From the NCBI GenBank assembly GCA_034189655.1, contig JAXHUE010000031.1, positions 1-21,561 on the forward strand: a stretch of 21,561 bases of DNA, given 5' to 3'. This DNA comes from JAXHUE01 sp034189655. Lineage in GTDB: Bacteria; Chloroflexota; Dehalococcoidia; E44-bin15. The position numbers were made by a program, and so were the translations under genes. The stretch's first letter is position 1. Every line of letters starts with the position of its first letter. Below the pieces are notes generated by a model. The model did not search any database. It had not been told where the DNA came from and worked only from the letters and a program-made list of their open reading frames with translations. This document shows, piece after piece, positions 9,025 through 15,254 of the stretch.

Positions 9025-11019
9025 CTATACATAGTACTCAAAATCGCGCTCGGTGCGCACCCGGCGGCGCACCCTGAAGATATGTGCCGGCACCACAGAG
9101 GGGTTGAGCTCCACGTAGTTGCGCCTGCCCTGCCACAGGTAGCGGGCATCGTTTAAGAGGTCGTGCACCTGGTAGGTCTCGTCGGCCTCAAGCCCCAGGT
9201 GGGCGAGGTCACAGTCCACCCACCCCGACTGGGTGTGATACGGGTCGAGGTTGGCCACCACCAGGATGACGTTGCCGTGGCCCTCGGTGCTCTTGCTGTA
9301 GCATATGAGCTGCTCGTTGTCCACCGCGTGGAAATGCAGGCTCCAGTCGTGGTGGAGGGCGGGGTTCTCGCGACGGATGCGGTTCGTCCGCGCGATGAGG
9401 TCGCTTAAGCTGTCCTTCCTCCCGATGTCCCAGTGCTTGATCTCGTACTTCTCAGCGTTCAAGTACTCCTCGCTGCCCAGCTCGCGGGGTGTGTTCTGGC
9501 ACAGCTCAAAGGCGGGGCCGTAGATCCCGTAGCTTGCCCCCAGGGTAGCGGCCAGTACCAGCCTCACCATGAAGGCGGGCCTTCCCCCGAGCTGGAGGTA
9601 CTCGGTCAAGATATCGGGGGTATTGGGCCAGAGATTGGGGTGGAAGAACTCCCGCACCTCGGTCTGGGAAAGCTCGGTGAAGTACTGCTCCAGCTCCCAC
9701 CTGGTGTTGCGCCAGGCGAAGTAGGTATAGGACTGGGTGAAGCCCAGCTTGGCCAGCCGGTACATGACCTTGGGCCGGGTGAAGGCCTCGGAGAGGAAGA
9801 TGACCTCAGGGTGAGACCGCTTGACCTCGGCGATGAGCCACTCCCAGAAAGAGAAGGGCTTGGTGTGGGGGTTATCGATGCGGAAGATGCGTACCCCCTG
9901 CTCGATCCAGAACAGCACCACCCCTTTCAGCTCCTCCCACAGCCCCTGCCAGTGCTCGGTCTCGAAATCGAGGGGATAGATGTCCTGGTACTTCTTGGGC
10001 GGGTTCTCGGCGTACTGCACCGTCCCATCGGGGCGCCGGCGGAACCACTCCGGGTGCTCCTTCACGTGGGGGTGGTCGGGGGTGCAGTTGAAGGCCATGT
10101 CGAGGGCGACCTCGAGGCCGAGCTCCCGGGCCCTGGCCACGAGCCGCTTGAAGTCGTCCAGGGTGCCAAGCTGGGGGTGGACCGCTCTGTGCCCCCCCTC
10201 CTCTGCGCCGATGGCCCAGGGGCTGCCCGGGTCACCCGGCCCCGCCGTGGGGGCGTTGTTCTTGCCCTTGCGGTGGGTGTGGCCGATGGGATGGATGGGG
10301 GGAAGATAGAGCACGTCGAAGCCCATGGCCGAGATGTAAGGGAGGCGTGCCTCGCAGTCCCGGAAGGTGCCGTGACGGCCGGGCTCGGGGGAGCAGGAGC
10401 GGGGGAACGTCTCGTACCAGGTGCTGAAGCGGGCGCGCTCTGGGTCGACCACCACGCACAGCTCCCGTGGGTAGGCGAGAGGGCTCCATCTCTCCAGGTG
10501 GCCTGCCACCAGGAGGTGCACCTCCTCGCCCAGGGCGAGCTCCGCCCTCTCCCCGTGGGGCCTCTCGGCAGAGCGCAGGGCGCTGGCCCACCGCTTCAGG
10601 CTGTCGGCATCGGGCCCGGAGGCCTGCTCGCCTGCCTCCTCGACGAGCTGGGCGCCCATCAGCAGCTCGACGGACACGTCCTGGCCCGCCGCCACCTTCT
10701 TGGCCAGGTCGCTCCGCCACGAACCGAAGCGGTCGAGCCAGGCCACGAGCGTGTAGTGATAGCGCCCCAGCTCGGTGACGGTGAAAGAGCCCCGCCAGCG
10801 GTCGTTGACCAGGGGCTCCATGGGGGTCTCGACCCAGTCGGCGTCGCCCTCCCTGCGGTACATGAGGACGGCGGAGATGATGTCGTGACCGTCGGCGAAT
10901 ATATCGGCCTCGACGACGACGTCCTCGCCGATGGTGCGCTTTATGGGAAAGCGGCCGCCATCGACCTCGGGCTTCACCCCCTCGATGGCCAACCTCAGCC
11001 TGCCTTGGGCTTCCTCCAT
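9025..11019 (-). CDS. glgE: Alpha-1,4-glucan:maltose-1-phosphate maltosyltransferase (GlgE, GH13_3)
   Basis: GlgE transfers maltosyl units from alpha-maltose-1-phosphate onto the non-reducing end of alpha-1,4-glucan, releasing phosphate. The 664-residue product has an N-terminal beta-sandwich of the DUF3416 type (EADIFADGHD), an inserted helical segment, and a GH13 barrel with LPPIHPIGHTHRKGKNN, nucleophile Asp382 (FRIDNPHTKP), acid/base Glu411 (FLSEAFTRPK) and Asp469 (NTPDILTEYL). The 29-residue nucleophile to acid/base spacing equals that recalled for Streptomyces GlgE. The ATG at 11019 has GGGGAGG eight bases upstream; the in-frame GTG at 11040 would add seven residues and lacks a ribosome site. 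It is the first gene of the leftward operon, about 50 nt after a predicted promoter. Its substrate would come from the TreS-maltokinase fusion at the other end of the cluster. Confidence 0.97.
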   Translation of the reverse strand: MEEAQGRLRLAIEGVKPEVDGGRFPIKRTIGEDVVVEADIFADGHDIISAVLMYRREGDADWVETPMEPLVNDRWRGSFTVTELGRYHYTLVAWLDRFGSWRSDLAKKVAAGQDVSVELLMGAQLVEEAGEQASGPDADSLKRWASALRSAERPHGERAELALGEEVHLLVAGHLERWSPLAYPRELCVVVDPERARFSTWYETFPRSCSPEPGRHGTFRDCEARLPYISAMGFDVLYLPPIHPIGHTHRKGKNNAPTAGPGDPGSPWAIGAEEGGHRAVHPQLGTLDDFKRLVARARELGLEVALDMAFNCTPDHPHVKEHPEWFRRRPDGTVQYAENPPKKYQDIYPLDFETEHWQGLWEELKGVVLFWIEQGVRIFRIDNPHTKPFSFWEWLIAEVKRSHPEVIFLSEAFTRPKVMYRLAKLGFTQSYTYFAWRNTRWELEQYFTELSQTEVREFFHPNLWPNTPDILTEYLQLGGRPAFMVRLVLAATLGASYGIYGPAFELCQNTPRELGSEEYLNAEKYEIKHWDIGRKDSLSDLIARTNRIRRENPALHHDWSLHFHAVDNEQLICYSKSTEGHGNVILVVANLDPYHTQSGWVDCDLAHLGLEADETYQVHDLLNDARYLWQGRRNYVELNPSVVPAHIFRVRRRVRTERDFEYYV

Positions 11020-11055
11020 CCGACATGCCTCCCCGGCCACGGGGTGCCGGTCTTA

Positions 11056-11071
11056 CGATAGTATAATATCG
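11056..11071. promoter_or_regulatory. 16-bp palindrome CGATA-N6-TATCG at the glgE transcription start
   Basis: The arms CGATA (11056-11060) and TATCG (11067-11071) are exact inverted repeats around an AT-rich core. The element covers the expected transcription start of the leftward promoter, a place where repressors often bind. No regulator is known for it; the operator role is inference. Confidence 0.35.
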
Positions 11072-11074
11072 TGT

Positions 11075-11103
11075 ATTGTAGTCCAATCGGCCACCTTTTT
11101 CAA
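11075..11103 (-). promoter_or_regulatory. Sigma70-type promoter for the glgE-malQ-glgB-treZ-GH57-treY operon
   Basis: On the minus strand a TTGAAA -35 box (11098-11103) is followed after exactly 17 bases by a TACAAT -10 box (11075-11080), each five of six to consensus. Transcription should begin near 11068, giving a leader of about 50 nt to the glgE ATG. Confidence 0.75.
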
Positions 11104-11119
11104 TGGGGGTCGGCACAGG

Positions 11120-11127
11120 TGGTACCA
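11120..11127. promoter_or_regulatory. 8-bp perfect palindrome TGGTACCA midway between the divergent promoters
   Basis: The palindrome is centred at about 11123.5, within one base of the midpoint between the two -35 boxes (11103 and 11142). The flanks do not extend the symmetry, so it may be chance. Its position would suit a regulator acting on both promoters. Confidence 0.25.
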
Positions 11128-11141
11128 GGGGGCGGGTACGC

Positions 11142-11170
11142 TTGATTGCGGCACTGCCGCGTGATACAAT
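11142..11170 (+). promoter_or_regulatory. Sigma70-type promoter for ackA-phosphoketolase(-glgP)
   Basis: TTGATT (11142-11147) and TACAAT (11165-11170) are separated by exactly 17 bases. The -10 is identical to that of the leftward glgE promoter. Expected start near 11177, leaving a leader of about 240 nt before ackA. Confidence 0.65.
11148..11160. promoter_or_regulatory. 13-bp inverted repeat GCGGCA-C-TGCCGC inside the ackA promoter spacer
   Basis: The two six-base arms are exact and begin directly after the -35 box, filling most of the 17-base spacer. This is a classic place for an operator. The binding protein is unknown. Confidence 0.4.
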
Positions 11171-11418
11171 TGGGCGTCATGTGACGGGCACGCCGCCATA
11201 TGTCCTGTGGAGGATGGGTATCCCTTGGTTCCGTCCCGCTCAAGCGGCATGCTGCCTCTATCACCCCCGGCCTCTCGGCACCGGAGACCCTCTGAGACTG
11301 CCGCTGCCTCGCCCTGGGCCCTGTGGCCCCGATGGCCTTTATCCCCGCTCCTGGGCCCGGAGTGGCGGCACACCGAGGCGTGGCCCGCACCAGGGGCGGG
11401 CGGGGGGAGGCGACCCCG

Positions 11419-12660
11419 ATGAAGGTGCTCGCCATCAACTGTGGAAGCTCCACGCTCAAGTTCCAGCTATTCGAGATGGGGAGCGAGGGCCGTGGCGCTG
11501 AGCAGCGGCTGGCCCGCGGCTTGATCGACAGGATCGGCGGCCAGGGCGCCGTCGTGCTCGTCGCCGAGGGGGGCGAAGAGGTAGAAGAGAGCGCCGCGGT
11601 GGCGGACCACGGCGAGGCCACCGGCCGTGTGCTCGGCTGGCTGGACACCTCGGGCCTCCTCCGGGGCGGGGGCCTCGAGGCCATAGGACACCGGGTGGTG
11701 CATGGCGGCGAGCGCTTCGTGGCGCCGACACCCATCGATGACGAGGTGATATCCGCCGTGGAGGAGCTGGGCCGCCTGGCGCCGCTGCACAACGCGCCCG
11801 CGCTCGCCGCCATCCGCGCGGCGAGGGGGGTGCTGGGGCTTGGGCTCCCCCAAGTGGCGGTATTCGACACCGCCTTTCACAGTACAATGCCGCGGCGGGC
11901 CTCCCTGTATGCCATTCCCCCCCAGGTGGCCCAGAGGCACCACGTCCGTCGCTACGGCTTTCACGGGCTGGCCCACCGCTACATGGCGGAGCGATACGCC
12001 GCCATCGTGTCGCCGCCGTCCTCACAGGCCAGGCTGGTGACGCTCCAGCTAGGCAACGGCTGCTCGGCCGCCGCGATAGCGGGGGGCCGCTCGGTGGACA
12101 CCTCCATGGGGCTCACCCCGCTGGAGGGGCTGATGATGGGCACCCGCTGCGGGGACGCAGACCCCTCGCTGGCCGGCTTCATCGCCCGCGGTGAGGGCGT
12201 GGCCGTGGAGGAGGTGGAGGGCTGGCTCAACACCAGGTCGGGGCTGCTGGGCGTATCGGGCAGCTCGCGGGATATGCGCGAGCTACTGGCAGCGGAGCGC
12301 CGTGGGGACGAGGCGGCCTCGCTCGCGGTCGACATGTTCTGCTACCGGGTGCGAAAGTACATCGGGGCCTATATCGCTGCCCTCGGAGGGGCGGAGGCCG
12401 TCGTCTTCGGCGGCGGCATCGGCGAGAACGCCCCCTCGGTGCGGGCCCGTATCTGTGCCGGCATGGAGTGGTGCGGGCTCGTCCTGGACGAGAGACGGAA
12501 CGAGCGTGCCATCGGCTCCGAGGCCCGCGTAAGCCCCGACGACGCCGCGGTGCATGCCTACGTCGTCCCGGTGGACGAGGGGCTGGTCATCGCACGAGAT
12601 GTCGTGAGCTGCCTGCGCGACCGTCGGGGCCCGGCTGGGGGCACAACGATGGGGACATGA
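11419..12660 (+). CDS. ackA: Acetate kinase (AckA)
   Basis: AckA converts acetyl-phosphate plus ADP to acetate plus ATP. The 413-residue protein shows the ASKHA-fold signatures: AINCGSSTLK at 5-14, HRVVHGG with Arg92, VFDTAFH with catalytic Asp150, YGFHGLAHRY with His182, GTRCGD with Arg243, FGGGIGENAP at 330-339, and VDEGLVIARD with Glu387. One oddity: the phosphate-2 motif reads LQLGNGCS, so a Gln (210) stands where the family normally has His. The ATG at 11419 has GGGAGG eight bases upstream. An in-frame extension to 11323 adds 32 low-complexity residues and is rejected. Ten bases separate its stop from the phosphoketolase start, so the pair is an operon in which phosphoketolase would supply acetyl-phosphate. 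A related propionate or butyrate kinase is less likely on sequence and context. Confidence 0.94.
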   Translation: MKVLAINCGSSTLKFQLFEMGSEGRGAEQRLARGLIDRIGGQGAVVLVAEGGEEVEESAAVADHGEATGRVLGWLDTSGLLRGGGLEAIGHRVVHGGERFVAPTPIDDEVISAVEELGRLAPLHNAPALAAIRAARGVLGLGLPQVAVFDTAFHSTMPRRASLYAIPPQVAQRHHVRRYGFHGLAHRYMAERYAAIVSPPSSQARLVTLQLGNGCSAAAIAGGRSVDTSMGLTPLEGLMMGTRCGDADPSLAGFIARGEGVAVEEVEGWLNTRSGLLGVSGSSRDMRELLAAERRGDEAASLAVDMFCYRVRKYIGAYIAALGGAEAVVFGGGIGENAPSVRARICAGMEWCGLVLDERRNERAIGSEARVSPDDAAVHAYVVPVDEGLVIARDVVSCLRDRRGPAGGTTMGT

Positions 12661-12670
12661 GGAGGGTGAG

Positions 12671-15148
12671 ATGTCTAAGGCCGATAAGGGCACACCGGTG
12701 CGCATCGAGGAGTGGGTAGGTCTCTACCGCAAGAGGAACAGGGCAGCAGAGCACTGGGCTGCGGGCTACGGCGCCATAGGGCACTCCGTGGAGACCCAGG
12801 CCCGCGTCTTCGCCATGGCGGAGCTGCTGGAGGCCCGGCGAGTGAAGGGGGACGGCGTGCCCCTCTTCGAGATCCTGCACGCCGCCGACCGTGTAGCCAG
12901 TGCCGCCATGTGGGTGGTGGCCCACGAGACCTACGCCCAGAACGTATACCTGGACGGCAGGGAGCTGGCCACCGATGACTTCAAGCCACGCCCGGAGGGA
13001 CACACCGGTGGCGCCTTGAACATGGTGCCGGCATACGCCGGGTACATGGCGGCGAACGCCATAACCGGCGATACCCGCTCCTGGATAATGGGCCAGGGAC
13101 ACTGCGTGGCCGCCGTCGACACGGTGAACCTCCTGCTGGACAACATGACCCCGGCCCACGCCCAGCGCTACTCCATCACTGACGAGGGCCTCACCCGCTA
13201 TGTCCGCGACTTCTACTCCTACCGGCTGCAGGAGGACGGCAGGCAGGACTCGCCGCTGGGCAGCCACGTAAACGCCCACACCGCCGGCGGCATGGCCGAG
13301 GGCGGGTACCTGGGCTTCACCGAGCTCCAGTACGTGCACATGCCCCTGCCCGGAGAGAGGCTGGTGGCCTTCTTGAGCGACGGGGCCTTCGAGGAGCAGC
13401 GGGGGAGCGACTGGGTGCCCCGCTGGTGGCGCGCCGACGACTGTGGGCTGGTGATACCCATCATGATCAGCAACGGCCGCCGCATCGACCAGAGGACCAC
13501 CATGTCGCAGCAGGGCGGCACCGACTGGTTTGCCCGCCACCTCGAGATAAACAGCTTCGACCCCATCGTCATCGACGGCAGGGACCCTGCCGCCTTCGCC
13601 TGGGCCATCTTCGAGATGGAGTGCCGGCTGGAGGCCATCGTGGAGGCGATGAACCGCGGGCAGCTCTGCTACCCGGTGCCCCTGCCCTACGGGATCGCGG
13701 TGGCGCCCAAGGGTGCCGGCTTCTACGGGGAGGGCACCAACCTGGCACATGCCCTGCCCCTCCCCTCCAACCCCCACACCGATGTCACCGCCGCCCGCCA
13801 CTTCAACGAGAGCGCCCGCAGGCTGTGGGTGCCGCTGCCGGAGCTGAAGAAGGCGGTCGATAAGCTCCAGCAGCACCAGGCATCTGGCCGGCCGCGGGAG
13901 AGGGAGCACCCCCTGGCACACCGCGAGGTACAGCTTGGCAAGGTGCCGCGCCCGGCATCGCGGAAGGTGCCCAGGGACAGGAGGGACCCCTCCACCTGGA
14001 CCAGGTTCTCCCCCATGTACGCCGTGGATGCCATGTTCCTGGCCACGGTGCAGGCCAATCCCCACCTGCGGCCGCGGGTGGGCAACCCCGACGAGATGCG
14101 CTCCAACCGGCTGCTGCGCACCCTGGACGCCTTGAAGTTCCGCGTCACCGATCCCGAGCAGAAGGGGGTTCCAGAGGACATCCACGGCGCGGTGGTCACG
14201 GCGCTGAACGAGGAGGCAGTGGCCGCCGCCGCCCTCGCCAACAAGGGGGGCATCAACCTCGTCGCCACCTACGAGGCCTTCGGGGCCAAGATGCACGGCG
14301 TGGTGCGACAGGAGATCATCTTCGCCAACCACTGCAGTGAGGAGGGCAGGCCACAGCGCTGGCTCTCCGTGCCCCTGGTGCTCACCTCGCACACGTGGGA
14401 GAACGCCAAGAACGAGCAGTCCCACCAGGACCCGGCGATGGCCGAGGCAATGCTCAACGAGCCGTCCCATGTGTCCCGCGTCCTGTTCGTTGCGGACTAC
14501 AACAGCGCCGCCGTGGTCACGCTGGGCGTCTACCAGACCCAGGGACAGGTCTGGACGCTGGTGGTACCCAAGATGGACCTGGTGGCCGACCTGCTCACCA
14601 CCGGGGAGGCGCAGCGCCTGCTGGAGCAGGGGGCGCTCCGCCTGGACTGGGCGGGCTACCAGCAGGGCGAGCAGCAGGTGATACTCACTGCCATAGGCGC
14701 CTACCAGCTTGAGGAGGTGGTGAAGGCCTCGTTCCGGCTCGCGGAGCGGGGGCTGCCCCACTCGGTGGTCTACATGCAGGAGCCGGGCAGGTTCCGCAGT
14801 CCCCGCAGCCAGGGCGAGCAGGGGCATGCGGTGGCGGCCGAGCTGCGGGCGGGGCTCTATCCCGAGTCCGTGCCCGCCCGCATATTCGTATCCCATACCA
14901 GGCCGGAGCCCCTCCTGGGAGTGCTCCAGCCGCTCAACACCGGCAGCGACAGGACGCGCGCCCTGGGCTATATCGGCCAGGGAGGCACACTCACCGTTCC
15001 CGGCATGCTCTTCGTCAACCGCTGCACCTGGGCCCATTGCGTGGTGGAGGCCGCCCACATCCTCGGCCTGCCTGTGGGCGAGCTCCTCACCCCCGACGAG
15101 CTGGCCGCGGTGGAGGGAAGGGCCTGTCCTGAGGGCGTGCTGTGGTAG
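12671..15148 (+). CDS. Phosphoketolase-family ThDP enzyme (xylulose-5-P/fructose-6-P phosphoketolase), divergent
   Basis: Phosphoketolase splits xylulose-5-phosphate or fructose-6-phosphate with phosphate, giving acetyl-phosphate plus glyceraldehyde-3-phosphate or erythrose-4-phosphate. The 825 residues align by eye along the whole length of the family. Against bifidobacterial Xfp positions recalled from memory, catalytic equivalents are His111 (H64), His144 (H97), His199 (H142), Gly212 (G155), His360 (H320), Ser478 in SNRL (S440), Glu514 (E479), Tyr534 (Y501), Asn581 (N549) and His585 in SHQDP (H553). Odd points: about 47 extra N-terminal residues, GHC instead of GHG (143-145), and SDG instead of GDG (236-238) in the ThDP/Mg motif, which ends at Asn268. 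I recall similar divergent proteins carrying a dubious epimerase name. GGAGG lies five bases before the ATG. ackA directly upstream supports acetyl-phosphate as product; substrate preference is unknown. Confidence 0.86.
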   Translation: MSKADKGTPVRIEEWVGLYRKRNRAAEHWAAGYGAIGHSVETQARVFAMAELLEARRVKGDGVPLFEILHAADRVASAAMWVVAHETYAQNVYLDGRELATDDFKPRPEGHTGGALNMVPAYAGYMAANAITGDTRSWIMGQGHCVAAVDTVNLLLDNMTPAHAQRYSITDEGLTRYVRDFYSYRLQEDGRQDSPLGSHVNAHTAGGMAEGGYLGFTELQYVHMPLPGERLVAFLSDGAFEEQRGSDWVPRWWRADDCGLVIPIMISNGRRIDQRTTMSQQGGTDWFARHLEINSFDPIVIDGRDPAAFAWAIFEMECRLEAIVEAMNRGQLCYPVPLPYGIAVAPKGAGFYGEGTNLAHALPLPSNPHTDVTAARHFNESARRLWVPLPELKKAVDKLQQHQASGRPREREHPLAHREVQLGKVPRPASRKVPRDRRDPSTWTRFSPMYAVDAMFLATVQANPHLRPRVGNPDEMRSNRLLRTLDALKFRVTDPEQKGVPEDIHGAVVTALNEEAVAAAALANKGGINLVATYEAFGAKMHGVVRQEIIFANHCSEEGRPQRWLSVPLVLTSHTWENAKNEQSHQDPAMAEAMLNEPSHVSRVLFVADYNSAAVVTLGVYQTQGQVWTLVVPKMDLVADLLTTGEAQRLLEQGALRLDWAGYQQGEQQVILTAIGAYQLEEVVKASFRLAERGLPHSVVYMQEPGRFRSPRSQGEQGHAVAAELRAGLYPESVPARIFVSHTRPEPLLGVLQPLNTGSDRTRALGYIGQGGTLTVPGMLFVNRCTWAHCVVEAAHILGLPVGELLTPDELAAVEGRACPEGVLW

Positions 15149-15150
15149 GC

Positions 15151-15164
15151 GGGCGATGTCGCCC
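15151..15164 (+). other. Small hairpin just after the phosphoketolase stop
   Basis: GGGCGA and TCGCCC are exact inverted repeats separated by two bases and start three bases after the stop. There is no T-run after it, so it is not a convincing terminator. It could stabilise the upstream mRNA end. The rest of the 106-nt gap holds an inverted repeat at 15200-15214 and no clear promoter. Confidence 0.3.
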
Positions 15165-15199
15165 TACCCGGCCGGCAGGGGGCGCCCGGTGGTGGGGAG

Positions 15200-15214
15200 C
15201 TGTATCGTGTACAG
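15200..15214. repeat. Inverted repeat CTGTA-N5-TACAG upstream of glgP
   Basis: Exact five-base arms around TCGTG, 40 bases before the glgP start. It has the size of a dimeric repressor site but no recognised -35/-10 pair accompanies it, so the role is uncertain and chance is possible. Confidence 0.2.
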
Positions 15215-15254
15215 GGGGCCGGCAGTGCAGAGACTTCGATAGGGGGTATTCCCG

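Larger units (their letters stand above)
11041..11418. other. Divergent intergenic region between glgE and ackA
   Basis: This 378-nt gap holds two back-to-back promoters (11075-11103 leftward, 11142-11170 rightward), three short palindromes, and a leader of about 240 nt before ackA. The leader is GC-rich. Its only small frame, a 31-codon reading from ATG 11200, has no ribosome site, so I see no gene in it. A strong GGGAGG at 11405-11410 fixes the ackA start. Confidence 0.8.

Noticed and set aside
9433..11061. Plus-strand open frame of 542 codons antisense to glgE
   Set aside because: It mirrors the conserved GlgE barrel and has low-complexity composition; no ribosome site or domain.
11062..11067. 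Plus-strand TATAAT as a rightward -10 box
   Set aside because: No -35 box at a suitable distance; the sequence is explained by the palindrome at the leftward start, and a better rightward promoter lies at 11142-11170.
11060..11086. Leftward promoter TTGGAC with TATACT
   Set aside because: Spacer is only 15 bases and the -35 is poor; TTGAAA-N17-TACAAT a few bases upstream fits far better.
11200..11295. 31-codon frame in the ackA leader as a leader peptide
   Set aside because: No Shine-Dalgarno before the ATG and no run of regulatory codons.
12587..15058. Minus-strand open frame of 823 codons antisense to phosphoketolase
   Set aside because: High-GC third positions keep this antisense frame open. 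The translation is Gly/Val/His-rich with no known motifs, while the plus strand has a clear enzyme.
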